Of a DNA stretch of 32,442 nt, positions 15,982-24,188 are shown piece by piece. The notes under the pieces are model-generated. The model searched no databases, was not told the DNA's origin, and saw nothing but the letters and a program-made list of their open reading frames with translations. Source of the DNA: an uncultured Lachnospiraceae bacterium (lineage in GTDB: Bacteria; Bacillota; Clostridia; Lachnospirales; Lachnospiraceae); the NCBI GenBank assembly GCA_902790935.1, contig CADATP010000023.1:1-32442 (forward strand). Reading direction: 5' to 3'. The stretch's first letter is position 1; the number at the start of each line of letters is the position of its first letter. The position numbers and the translations under genes were made by a program.

Positions 15982-16647
15982 CTATCCAAGGAATACCCCC
16001 GCCCAGACTGCGATCATTGCATCATATACTCCGTGTGCGATTATAAGAGAAAGGGTTGAACAATTCCTGATCTTAAGCTTAAAGAAGCAAAAGAGCGCTC
16101 CGATAAGTCCGGTCAAAACCATCTGTATCAGGCTCCCTCCGAAGATATGGAAAAGTCCGAATAAAGCTGAACTACAGATTACCGCAAGGAAATCCTTTCC
16201 GAAAAGGTTCTTAAATCTCTTAAAGATAAATCCGCGGAAAGCAAATTCCTCAACAAGTCCGACGCCGAGTATACAGTAAAGGAACTCCCAGACGTACTGC
16301 CATACATAAATATATTCCTTTCCGCTGTTTACATACTCGCCCAGCCCCAAAAGATGCGGAACAAGGGTAAGTACCAGGCTCATAAGTAATCCCAGGCCGG
16401 TTCCTATAAGGATCTGCAGTCCGATCTTACTCTTTTCAAAGCCAAGATCAGACAGCTTTTCTCTACTGGCGATCACCAAAACCACAGGCGCTATGGCGAT
16501 GATCCAGTAGGCTGCGATAAAAGTAAACATCCTAACTGCTAAGGGCAGTCCCATCATCGCCATATTTAAGAATCTTGTGCATAAGACTCCGACCATAATC
16601 CCCGCGAAGCCTATGACCAAACTTACAATTTCTCTTTTTTTGCTCAT
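15982..16647 (-). CDS. CPBP family intramembrane metalloprotease
   Basis: Polytopic membrane protein of 221 residues in the CPBP/CAAX-protease (Abi) family. The three family motifs are present: E133-E134-x-x-x-R138 in LVEEFAFRGFIFKRF, H167 in FGLFHIFGG, and H205-x-x-x-D209 in AHGVYDA. In bacteria such proteins process small peptides or regulate other membrane proteins; no bacteriocin or peptide gene is adjacent, so the substrate is unknown. The ATG at 16647 follows CGGAG, and upstream codons lack a ribosome site. It has its own strong promoter. Confidence 0.9.
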   Translation of the reverse strand: MSKKREIVSLVIGFAGIMVGVLCTRFLNMAMMGLPLAVRMFTFIAAYWIIAIAPVVLVIASREKLSDLGFEKSKIGLQILIGTGLGLLMSLVLTLVPHLLGLGEYVNSGKEYIYVWQYVWEFLYCILGVGLVEEFAFRGFIFKRFKNLFGKDFLAVICSSALFGLFHIFGGSLIQMVLTGLIGALFCFFKLKIRNCSTLSLIIAHGVYDAMIAVWAGVFLG

Positions 16648-16741
16648 CTTTACTCTCCGGTACGTTCCCCACCATAAAAAAATCCTGCGGCAGCTTGGAA
16701 CATAAAACAAAACCAAAAGTTACATCTCAGCTGATGAGCAA

Positions 16742-16770
16742 AGTATATCTCTCAGAAAAACATTTGTCAA
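16742..16770 (-). promoter_or_regulatory. Promoter of the CPBP protease gene
   Basis: TTGACA (16770-16765), 17-bp spacer, TATACT (16747-16742) on the minus strand: a near-consensus vegetative promoter. The leader would be about 88 nt. Confidence 0.8.
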
Positions 16771-16826
16771 TAATTATTTTACGTTTATCGTTAATATTTT
16801 TATATTTATATTATATTTTTTAATGT

Positions 16827-17915
16827 TTAAATCTTTAGATCTCCCTCTTTAACCCATCCGATCTTTTTAAATATCATATGAAAAACAAGTGATAAAACGG
16901 CAGGAAGTACAAAGGATACAAGCACAAGCCCCAGCCAGTCAAAAGCAGTGATAGAGGCCTTTGCCCCTGATGCCACGTCATTAACCCATCCCGTGTAGAC
17001 GCCGATCTGGCCTACAAGTCCACAGGTTCCCATTCCCGAAGAGATAGCCGCACCGTTCATCTTCAGCTTAAAGATGCAGGTTGCGACAGGTCCTGTAATT
17101 GCCGAAGCGAGAGTGGGTGCAATCCACACTCTTGGGTTCTTTACGATATTTCCCATCTGAAGCATAGAGGTTCCAAGTCCTTGTGAGATGAGGCCTCCGA
17201 ATCTGTTTTCCTTAAAGGAGATCACGGCAAATCCGATCATCTGTGCCGAGCAGCCCGCTACAGCAGCGCCTCCGGCAAGTCCGGTAAGTCCCAAAGCTGC
17301 GCAGATAGCGGCGGAAGATATAGGGAGAGTAAGGGCCATACCAACGATAACGGAAACAAGGATTCCCATCAAAAATGGCTGAAGATCCGTTGCCCACATT
17401 ATAACCTTTCCAAGCCACATAGCTGCTTTTCCGAGTGGCGGAGCAATCAGCCAGGACAGCCCGATTCCGACTCCGATCGTTACAAGGGGCGTTACAAGAA
17501 TATCAACCTTCGTTTCCTTTGAAACCAGCTTTCCTATCTCAGCTGAAATGATGGCGATTATAAGTACTGCTAAGGGTCCGCCGGCATCTCCCAGTGCGTT
17601 AGCCGCGAATCCAACGGTTATCATAGAAAAAAGAACAAGGGGCGGACATTTAAGCGCCGATCCGATCGCTACCGCCATAGCGGGTCCGCTCATAGCCATA
17701 GCAAGGCCGCCTACAGTGTATTCCTTCCCGCTTACCGTGGCCACAGTCTGCATCAAAAACGGGATCTTAAACTGTGTACCGATGGTGTTTATGATCGTTC
17801 CGATAAGCAGCGAGCAAAACAGTCCCTGCGCCATAGCCCCAAGGGCATCGATCCCGTATCTTTTAAGGGAAATCTCAATGTCTTTTTTCTTTAAAAATGC
17901 CTTAACCTTGTTCAT
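16827..17915 (-). CDS. PTS IIC-like membrane transporter (PTS_EIIC_2 family)
   Basis: Membrane protein of 362 residues with eight to ten glycine- and alanine-rich helices, matching the PTS_EIIC_2 group (PF13303). Visible blocks are KRYGIDALGAMAQGLFCSLL then IGTIINTIG near the N terminus, GLAMAMSGPAMAVAIGSALK, and the C-terminal GPVATCIFKLKMNGAAISSG then MGTCGLVGQIGVYTGW. The family is annotated as sugar PTS permease but usually occurs without adjacent IIA or IIB genes, as here, so PTS-type transport is not proven. The ATG at 17915 has AAAGG close upstream and a better AAGGAG 14-15 bases away. The leader is structured and may contain a short reading frame. Confidence 0.85.
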   Translation of the reverse strand: MNKVKAFLKKKDIEISLKRYGIDALGAMAQGLFCSLLIGTIINTIGTQFKIPFLMQTVATVSGKEYTVGGLAMAMSGPAMAVAIGSALKCPPLVLFSMITVGFAANALGDAGGPLAVLIIAIISAEIGKLVSKETKVDILVTPLVTIGVGIGLSWLIAPPLGKAAMWLGKVIMWATDLQPFLMGILVSVIVGMALTLPISSAAICAALGLTGLAGGAAVAGCSAQMIGFAVISFKENRFGGLISQGLGTSMLQMGNIVKNPRVWIAPTLASAITGPVATCIFKLKMNGAAISSGMGTCGLVGQIGVYTGWVNDVASGAKASITAFDWLGLVLVSFVLPAVLSLVFHMIFKKIGWVKEGDLKI

Positions 17916-17938
17916 GCCTTTCTTTCAAATCTCCTTTT

Positions 17939-18013
17939 TTAATCCTGTAACTTCCTGCGTATGCCCGGACCCGTCCTTTTCTTAACAGACCTTTTTCCGG
18001 CGCAGGAAAACAA
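17939..18013 (-). CDS. Possible 24-codon leader peptide upstream of the PTS IIC-like gene
   Basis: A TTG at 18013, four bases after AGGAGG, opens a frame reading MFSCAGKRSVKKRTGPGIRR plus KLQD and ending in TAA. The next gene's AAGGAG begins a few bases later. The predicted peptide is very basic. Spacing is tight and TTG is a weak start, so this may be only RNA structure. Confidence 0.22.
   Translation of the reverse strand: MFSCAGKRSVKKRTGPGIRRKLQD
17952..18008 (-). promoter_or_regulatory. Structured leader of the PTS IIC-like gene
   Basis: TTCCTGCG (18008-18001) and CGCAGGAA (17959-17952) on the minus strand form an 8-bp closing stem around about 40 nt. Just inside, CCGG (17999-17996) can pair with CCGG near 17966, and GGACGGGTCC gives a small inner hairpin. 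I cannot match it to a known riboswitch class. Confidence 0.4.
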
Positions 18014-18030
18014 TGCACCTCCTATATAGT

Positions 18031-18060
18031 AACAAAAGGGACCTTCTTTCGAAAGTCCCT
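18031..18060 (-). terminator. Terminator of the sugar ABC operon
   Basis: On the minus strand AGGGAC (18060-18055) pairs with GTCCCT (18042-18037), extended by TTC/GAA in the loop region, followed by TTTTGTT. It lies about 47 bases after the last permease stop codon. Confidence 0.75.
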
Positions 18061-18106
18061 CTGATCAAAAACAATCAGTTCAAAACTATATTTTTTCTGC
18101 TGTATC

Positions 18107-19135
18107 TTACGCTTTCTTCTTTCCCCTTCTGCTTAAGACGATACTCTGAAGCAGGATGAAGAAGCAAAGCATACCGCCTGTCGTAATGCTCTGCCACCAG
18201 GGATCGTTAAATCCGCTGGATACTACGATCTTCTTTATTGTGGTAAGGGTAAGGGTTCCGAAAAGAGTTCCGATAACATTACCCACACCGCCCGTAAGAG
18301 GCGTTCCGCCGATGATGGACGAGGCGATAGCGTTCATCTCCATTCCCGCAGCGTTTGTAGCGTTTCCTGCTCCCGTGTGCATTAAAAATACGTATCCCGA
18401 GATACCGCTTAAAAGGCCGCTTAAGATATAGCTCATAAACCTTGTACGCTTTACATTTATACCCAGCATCAGCGCGCTTGTCTGGTTTCCGCCCATAGCG
18501 TAGAAATGGCGTCCCAAAGGCATAAACTTTAAGATCACAAAGATCACTGCTACGCAGACAAAGGCTACGATCACGCCAAGCTCTATCCTCGCCGGAACGA
18601 GGTTTCCGTTTTTGGCTACATATCCAAGCCAGGGTATCTCGATCTTGGTATCCTTAAGAGCGTTGAAAACTGCATGGTCAGCCTTTTGAGGATTTACGGA
18701 AAGGATCGTCGTCATACCTCTCGCAAAGAACATTCCCGCCAAAGTTACGATAAAGGGCTGGATGTCCAAGAAGCTAATAAGAAATCCCTGAACAAGTCCG
18801 AAAGCAAGTCCGATTCCCAGTGCAAGAAGTATCGATACAAAAAGGTTTCCACCCCTGTTTAGATACAGTACGCAGCTCATTACCACCAATGAGGTCACAG
18901 CGCCTACGCTTATATCGATCCCGCCGCCTATCATTACGATGGTCAGACCGCAGGATACGATGAGAAGGCTGGCGTTGTCGTTAAGCATATCGAATATCTG
19001 CTGCGCATGTAAGAAGCCGCCCTGCAAAAAAATCATTGCAAAAAGATACATAACAAGGAAAATGCAGATTGTTATGGACATGAGCAGCTGTGTATCCGTA
19101 AGAGGCTCTTTACGTTTAAAAATGTTTTTACCCAT
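18107..19135 (-). CDS. Sugar ABC transporter permease, YjfF-like
   Basis: Inner-membrane permease of the ribose/galactofuranose class (BPD_transp_2), 342 residues with about nine helices. Hallmarks are GLTIVMIGGGIDISVGAVTS, IQPFIVTLAGMFFARGMTTI, the cytoplasmic loop GGNQTSALMLGINVKRTRFM, and IIGGTPLTGGVGNVIGTLFG. It follows the other permease with a one-base gap, and its ribosome site (GGGGGCGG) lies in the end of that gene. Gene order and resemblance suggest the second permease of an importer like E. coli YtfQRT-YjfF, which takes up galactofuranose; the actual sugar here is not known. Ends before a clear terminator. Confidence 0.88.
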   Translation of the reverse strand: MGKNIFKRKEPLTDTQLLMSITICIFLVMYLFAMIFLQGGFLHAQQIFDMLNDNASLLIVSCGLTIVMIGGGIDISVGAVTSLVVMSCVLYLNRGGNLFVSILLALGIGLAFGLVQGFLISFLDIQPFIVTLAGMFFARGMTTILSVNPQKADHAVFNALKDTKIEIPWLGYVAKNGNLVPARIELGVIVAFVCVAVIFVILKFMPLGRHFYAMGGNQTSALMLGINVKRTRFMSYILSGLLSGISGYVFLMHTGAGNATNAAGMEMNAIASSIIGGTPLTGGVGNVIGTLFGTLTLTTIKKIVVSSGFNDPWWQSITTGGMLCFFILLQSIVLSRRGKKKA

Positions 19136-19136
19136 A

Positions 19137-20219
19137 TTATTCCGCCCCCTTTACAACTGCTTTTTTCTCTTTGTTAAATACTTTAGAAGCAAATTTACTA
19201 AACTTCGCCTTAACCACCGGTGATCCGATGACAACGAGAAGTATTATAACGATTGCCTTGTATGCCTTTACGTCCGTTGAAGAAACCTTCATGGCGTAGA
19301 GGGTGATGGTGAGCATCTGGATTACGTAGGCTCCGATGATACTTCCGCCGATCTTGAACTTACCGCCGCCTAAGCTGTTTCCGCCGATGGCTACCGCAAG
19401 GATCGTATCCATTTCAACATCCAGAAGAAGGGTTTCATGGTTTATAAGTCCTAATCTGCTTACTCCGATGCTTCCCGCTACTGCTACGCAAACTCCGAGG
19501 ATCACAAAGGACAGGAGCTTTATAAATGTCGAATTGATTCCGTTAAGTCTTGCGGCGCTTCCGTTTATTCCAACCGACTGTGTAAAGAGCTCCAGGGATG
19601 TGAAGTGGAAAAGGAGCCTGAAAAGGATCGCCATAAGTACAACGATGAGTACCGGTGTAGGGATCGGGATTCCCGGGATAAAGCTTCCGATGGCGTTTAT
19701 AATGGGGCTTGAAACCGTAGGGGTTGCACCGCCGTTTATCCAGTACGCGATGGAACGTCCGCAGGTATAAAGTATCAAGGTCGCGATCATGGGCTGGATC
19801 TTAAACACCGCTACAAGTGTTCCGTTGAAGGATGCGAAGAGAACAGCCACAATGCAGGCTGCCACAAAAGCCGCCACAACAAGTCCACCGTGGATATTTC
19901 CTCCCGAGGACTTAAGTACTTTTACAAACACGCTTCCGGCGATGGCTGCTGCCGCGCCGACTGAAATATCCTGTCCTCCGCAGGCCGCGGTTACAAGGGT
20001 CATACCCATCGCAAGTATCGCAAGCTCGCTGGCTCCGTTGATGATACTGATAAGGTTACCGGCAAGTACCATATTGCCGTCACTGTTATGAGCGATTCCG
20101 ATGCTGAAAAAGCTCGGGTCTCTTATAAGGTTAAATATTACCAGCAGCAGGATCGCTATGATAGGGATTGTCAGCTGTCCGAGACCGCCGGAAAAAAATC
20201 TTTTTACATTTTTCTTCAT
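19137..20219 (-). CDS. Sugar ABC transporter permease, YtfT-like
   Basis: Permease of 360 residues, same class as its downstream partner. It shows LAILAMGMTLVTAACGGQDI then SVGAAAAIAG, IQPMIATLILYTCGRSIAYW, the loop GINGSAARLNGINSTFIKLL, and DTILAVAIGGNSLGGGKFKI. Note GGQDISVG where the family usually has GGIDLSVG. The ATG is one base after the ATPase stop, with GGGAGGAGAGG as ribosome site inside the ATPase gene. The two permeases should form a heterodimer. Confidence 0.88.
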   Translation of the reverse strand: MKKNVKRFFSGGLGQLTIPIIAILLLVIFNLIRDPSFFSIGIAHNSDGNMVLAGNLISIINGASELAILAMGMTLVTAACGGQDISVGAAAAIAGSVFVKVLKSSGGNIHGGLVVAAFVAACIVAVLFASFNGTLVAVFKIQPMIATLILYTCGRSIAYWINGGATPTVSSPIINAIGSFIPGIPIPTPVLIVVLMAILFRLLFHFTSLELFTQSVGINGSAARLNGINSTFIKLLSFVILGVCVAVAGSIGVSRLGLINHETLLLDVEMDTILAVAIGGNSLGGGKFKIGGSIIGAYVIQMLTITLYAMKVSSTDVKAYKAIVIILLVVIGSPVVKAKFSKFASKVFNKEKKAVVKGAE

Positions 20220-20220
20220 C

Positions 20221-21720
20221 TTAAGCCTCTCCTCCCGCTATGGTCTTCATTACCTGGGCCTGGTTAAGATCCTTGCCCTTAAGCTCTCCCACAACGTGTC
20301 TGTCGCGCATTACGATAAGTCTTGAGCAGGTTCTTAGCATCTCCTCTACCTCCGAAGAGATAAAGGTTACGCTTACGCCTTCCTCCGCCAGCTTCAGTAC
20401 AAGCTTTTGGATCTCAAGCTTCGTTCCTACGTCGATTCCTCTCGTGGGCTCATCCAGGATAAGATAATCAGGATGAGTAAGGAGCCATCTTGCAAGGATA
20501 ACCTTTTGCTGGTTTCCTCCGCTTAAGGATCCTACTGGAGTTTCCCGGCTTGCTGTTTTTATATTGAGCGCCTTGATGTATTCATCGGCAAAAGCCTCCT
20601 GCTCGCTCCTGCTGATGGGCTTAAAGATTCCGTTCATAACCTGCAAAGCGAGGATTATATTCTCCCTTACGGAAAGCTCGGCGATTATACCGTCCCGCTT
20701 TCTGTCCTCCGCAAGATAGCCTATGCCGTGTTTCATAGCGTCTATGGGGTGGGTTATCTTAACGTTTTGTCCCTTTACCTTTACCGATCCGCCGGTTACT
20801 TTATCTGCTCCGAAGATAGCTCTTACGCTCTCGCTTCGTCCCGATCCCAAAAGTCCCGTAAAGCCGTTTACCTCGCCTCTGTTTATGGAGAAGTTAAAGG
20901 GCTTTGCATCGCTGCTTGAGAGATTCTCGGCTTCGTATAGAACTTCGTTAAAGTTCTCCTCATGAACATCGCTTTCGGAAAGATCGCTTAATTCATCAAG
21001 TTCCTTACCTATCATCTTCGCAACAAGCTCTACCTGGGGAAGGTCCTTTGTCAGATACTCGCCCACAAGCTCGCCGTTTCGAAGGACCGTTATCCTGTCG
21101 CTGACCTCGTAAACCTGCTCAAGGAAGTGGGTTACAAAGATTATTCCTACTCCTCTGCTCTTTAAATCCCGCATTAGCGTAAAGAGCATATTTACTTCCT
21201 TGTCATCGAGGGATGAGGTGGGCTCGTCGAGGATAAGGACCTTACAGTTCATATCAACGGCTCTTGCTATAGCAACCATCTGCTGAACCGCGAGGGAACA
21301 GCTTCCAAGCTGCTGTGAGCTTCTTGCCGGTATGCCGAGCCTCGTAAGGATCTCGTCCGCCCTTTTTTCCAGGGCTTTATGTTTAACCCATGCTCCCTTA
21401 CCGCGGCCGATGAACATATTCTCGGAAACCGTAAGATTGGGGCATAGCGTTATTTCCTGATATACTGTGCTTATTCCCCCCTTTTGAGCGTCCTGAGGGG
21501 AGCGGATGCTTACCTTTTCCCCTTCTACGCTTATCTCCCCGCCATCCATCTGATATACACCCGTTAAGATCTTGATAAGGGTGGATTTACCGGCTCCGTT
21601 TTCCCCCATAAGGGCATGGATCTCGCCTTTTCTAAGAGTAAAATCAACATTGTTTAAAGCTCTGACCCCGGGAAACCTTTTATCTATGTGTCGCATCTGC
21701 AGCAAAGTATCTTCCTGCAT
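20221..21720 (-). CDS. Sugar ABC transporter ATP-binding protein, two NBDs (YtfR/MglA-like)
   Basis: ATPase of 499 residues that powers sugar import, with two fused nucleotide-binding domains. The first has Walker A GENGAGKST (39-47), signature SCSLAVQQMVAIARAV and Walker B KVLILDEPTSSLDDKE. The second has the degenerate GLLGSGRSES loop typical of this class, then YLAEDRKRDGII, signature SLSGGNQQKVILARW and Walker B YLILDEPTRGIDVGTK. The ATG at 21720 is preferred since AGGAGG lies nine bases upstream; ATG 21726 would be only three bases from it. A terminator-like hairpin separates it from the upstream binding-protein gene. Confidence 0.93.
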   Translation of the reverse strand: MQEDTLLQMRHIDKRFPGVRALNNVDFTLRKGEIHALMGENGAGKSTLIKILTGVYQMDGGEISVEGEKVSIRSPQDAQKGGISTVYQEITLCPNLTVSENMFIGRGKGAWVKHKALEKRADEILTRLGIPARSSQQLGSCSLAVQQMVAIARAVDMNCKVLILDEPTSSLDDKEVNMLFTLMRDLKSRGVGIIFVTHFLEQVYEVSDRITVLRNGELVGEYLTKDLPQVELVAKMIGKELDELSDLSESDVHEENFNEVLYEAENLSSSDAKPFNFSINRGEVNGFTGLLGSGRSESVRAIFGADKVTGGSVKVKGQNVKITHPIDAMKHGIGYLAEDRKRDGIIAELSVRENIILALQVMNGIFKPISRSEQEAFADEYIKALNIKTASRETPVGSLSGGNQQKVILARWLLTHPDYLILDEPTRGIDVGTKLEIQKLVLKLAEEGVSVTFISSEVEEMLRTCSRLIVMRDRHVVGELKGKDLNQAQVMKTIAGGEA

Positions 21721-21735
21721 CTTCATGTACCTCCT

Positions 21736-21779
21736 AAAAAGGCGCAGCCCGAGCTGCTTACATACAGCCAAGCTGCGCC
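21736..21779 (-). terminator. Intra-operon terminator between binding protein and ATPase
   Basis: On the minus strand GGCGCAGC (21779-21772) pairs perfectly with GCTGCGCC (21748-21741), followed by five T (21740-21736) and then the AGGAGGT ribosome site. It starts about 20 bases after the binding-protein stop. It likely terminates part of the transcripts so the binding protein is made in excess. Confidence 0.75.
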
Positions 21780-21798
21780 ATTTGGTCAGTTATTTTTA

Positions 21799-22767
21799 TT
21801 ATTCACCCAAACCGTAGGTGTCGATATCAGCCTGAGTAATGGTCTTTGCATCAAATCCCTTCTCTTCGTTGATGATCTTCTTTGCTGAATTGCTGGTCTT
21901 GCCCTGGATGAGATCTGAGATGATCTGTGCCTGGAAAGGTGAGCACTGTCCGTCGTAGTTCCACTTGCCTGCAAGGAGCTCTCTTAATGCCCACTTGTTG
22001 CAGTCAAATCCCATAACGATAACCTTGCCGTCTACACCGTGGGTGATACCTGCTTCGTCAAGCGCTGCAACTGCGCCCTTAGCCATACCATCGTTCTCAG
22101 CGTAGATTACGTTGAAGTCCTCGCCTGAGTTGATAACTGACTCTACGATCTTCTTAGCTTCTGCCTCGTCCCAGGTAGCGGTCTGCTGAACAACCTTGTT
22201 CATGGTTCCTGCTGCGAACTGAGCGTCAAGAGCACCGGTACGTCCGATCTGTGCGTCGGATCCCATAGCACCCTGGATGTGGATTACGTTGTAAGTGTCA
22301 AGCTTCTGGTCAAGGAGCCAGTTAACTGCGGTCTCACCTTCCTTAGCCATGTCAGATACAACTGCTGCCTCGTAGAGACTCTCGTCAACATCGATCATAC
22401 GGTCAAAGAGATAAACCTTGATTCCGGCTTCCTGTGCCTTCTTTAAAACTTCATCCCAACCGGTGGTCTCTGCTGCAGAGATAAGTAAGTAGTCAACTCC
22501 TTCTGTGATGAATCCCTGTGCTGCCTGGAGCTGCTCGTCGTTCTTAAGGCTGTAAGCTGTCTTAAGCTCGTATCCGTTCTCAGCTGAGAAAACAGCTTCC
22601 ATGTCTTTAACGTTTGCTTCACGGTATCCGGACTCTGAAGGGGGGTTGTTTACAACTCCGACCTTGATGGTTCCGGAACTCTTTCCTCCTGTTTTAGCTC
22701 CACATCCGCCGAGCAGACATGAGAAAGCCAAAACACCCACAAGTAACAATGCACCAAACTTTTTCAT
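21799..22767 (-). CDS. Sugar-binding lipoprotein of the ABC importer (YtfQ-like)
   Basis: Extracytoplasmic solute-binding protein of the periplasmic-binding-protein-like I fold (Peripla_BP_4), 322 residues. The signal peptide MKKFGALLLVGVLAFSCLLG ends in a lipobox with C22, so it is a membrane-anchored lipoprotein. The mature part has GVVNNPPSESGYREANVKDM, LLISAAETTGWDEVLKKAQE and KVYLFDRMIDVDESLY, close in pattern to E. coli YtfQ. VIYAENDGMAKGAVAALDEA and VIVMGFDCNKWAL complete the ligand cleft. The ATG at 22767 has AAGGAGG about 12 bases upstream. It is first in the ytfQRT-yjfF-like series. It is only moderately similar to the second binding protein of this block, so they probably bind different or differently sized ligands. 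Confidence 0.9.
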   Translation of the reverse strand: MKKFGALLLVGVLAFSCLLGGCGAKTGGKSSGTIKVGVVNNPPSESGYREANVKDMEAVFSAENGYELKTAYSLKNDEQLQAAQGFITEGVDYLLISAAETTGWDEVLKKAQEAGIKVYLFDRMIDVDESLYEAAVVSDMAKEGETAVNWLLDQKLDTYNVIHIQGAMGSDAQIGRTGALDAQFAAGTMNKVVQQTATWDEAEAKKIVESVINSGEDFNVIYAENDGMAKGAVAALDEAGITHGVDGKVIVMGFDCNKWALRELLAGKWNYDGQCSPFQAQIISDLIQGKTSNSAKKIINEEKGFDAKTITQADIDTYGLGE

Positions 22768-22813
22768 TACCTTGCTATCCTCCTTTTTGCAGCCGTTATC
22801 GGCTTATAGATAA

Positions 22814-22842
22814 AGGATAGACCATTTGGTTTTTCAGGTAAA
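22814..22842 (-). promoter_or_regulatory. Weak promoter before the ABC operon (activator-dependent candidate)
   Basis: TTTACC (22842-22837) and TATCCT (22819-22814) with a 17-bp spacer, both only four of six to consensus. This suits control by the AraC-type response regulator encoded just upstream. The palindrome AACCGGTT lies at 22899-22906. No clear AraC-type direct repeat was identified. Confidence 0.35.
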
Positions 22843-22916
22843 TAAAGGCATATTTTAAGTTGGTTGAATATTTTACTCTTTTTATTTTACATAATTTAAA
22901 CCGGTTAAAAATTATT

Positions 22917-24188
22917 CTAAACAGGTTGATTTTGATTTTGCGCCCTGTACTCCGAGGGAGTCATCCCTACGTTTTTCTTAAAGATATAACTGAAATAATG
23001 GGCGTCGTTGTATCCCACCTCCCCCGCTATCTGCGAGCTTCTAAGGCCGGTATTTCGAAGCATCTCCTTTGCCTTTCCAAGCCTTAGGTAAATAAGATAC
23101 TCCGTAAAAGTCTTTCCCGTTTGCTGCGAGAAGACGGTGGAGAATCTGCTGTTACTCATCCCGACGGCCCTTGCCACATCCTGAAGCATCAGATTGGGAT
23201 CCGAAAACTTCGAGGACATAAACATTTTGGCCTCGTTTACTACACCGGGAGTCTGTTCATCCGCCTTTTCACCCATCTCACGAACCCCCAGTATAAGGGA
23301 TTTTTCATCTTTCCTATCCGTAAGAAGATGCCTGATATGTCTCGCGCTCTTAAAGCTCTTGTAAATATCTTCGGGGCATCTTACGATATCTCCGATTCCC
23401 ACCTTTGTTTCCGGTGCGTTCTCCCCTTCACCGCCATCTAATCTTTCTATCTCTCTTGTCATAGAGGTGGCAAAAGCGTAGGCTCTCTCCTCCACATCCT
23501 CCGGGCTGTCCCCCAGGACGAGGAATCTTGTTCCCGTTCTTCCGGGGCAGGCAAGGACCATCCCACCGCTTCTCTCCGAGAGCTGCTCCGCCGCCTGCTG
23601 CCCTTTCTCCGTAGGGTTAAAGAGGGCGTCAATAACGGCGTAGTGCTTTGCCGGAACGGGGCACCCCATAGACCGGAGCTGGTTTATTACCTCTCCCGCT
23701 TCCTCCTCCTTGGCCTCATCCGAAAAGAGGGACGCGATGAGTTTTTCCTTTACAAGCTTTCCTCCCATCTCCATACGTGCCCTTAAGCTTGCGGCATGGA
23801 GAGATGCTTTTTTCTCCTCAGCAATCTGGGCGCTTACCTTATCGAGAACCTTTTTAAGTTCTTCCGCATTTATAGGCTTTAAGAGATATTCCCTTACTCC
23901 CAGGGCGATACACTGCCTCGCATACTCAAACTCGTCATATCCGCTTAAGACAACGATCCCTATCCAGGGCATCTGCGCCCTTAAGGTCTTGCAAAGCTCG
24001 ATCCCGTCCATAAAGGGCATCTTGATATCCGTTATGACTATATCCGGGTTTGTATCTCTGATCATAGGAAGGGCCATCTCCCCGTCGGGAGCTTCACCCA
24101 CAAGAACGTAGGGAGTTTCTTCCCATGGGAAGGATTCTCTTATACCCTCTCTGATAACGATTTCATCATCAGCCAGAAACACTTTCAT
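22917..24188 (-). CDS. AraC-type response regulator (YesN-like)
   Basis: Transcription factor of 423 residues. The receiver domain (1-115) has acidic pair D7-D8, phospho-acceptor D54 in DIVITDIKMPFMDG, S82 and K104 in YLLKPIN. A middle region of about 200 residues resembles the linker domains of YesN-type regulators. The AraC DNA-binding domain occupies about 318-418, with QDVARAVGMSNSRFSTVFSQ, QTGKTFTEYLIYLRLGKAKE and GYNDAHYFSYIFKKNVGMTP then SEYR. Its ATG lies 20 bases inside the end of the kinase gene, a sign of translational coupling. The expected target is the ABC operon that starts 150 bases downstream. Confidence 0.93.
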   Translation of the reverse strand: MKVFLADDEIVIREGIRESFPWEETPYVLVGEAPDGEMALPMIRDTNPDIVITDIKMPFMDGIELCKTLRAQMPWIGIVVLSGYDEFEYARQCIALGVREYLLKPINAEELKKVLDKVSAQIAEEKKASLHAASLRARMEMGGKLVKEKLIASLFSDEAKEEEAGEVINQLRSMGCPVPAKHYAVIDALFNPTEKGQQAAEQLSERSGGMVLACPGRTGTRFLVLGDSPEDVEERAYAFATSMTREIERLDGGEGENAPETKVGIGDIVRCPEDIYKSFKSARHIRHLLTDRKDEKSLILGVREMGEKADEQTPGVVNEAKMFMSSKFSDPNLMLQDVARAVGMSNSRFSTVFSQQTGKTFTEYLIYLRLGKAKEMLRNTGLRSSQIAGEVGYNDAHYFSYIFKKNVGMTPSEYRAQNQNQPV

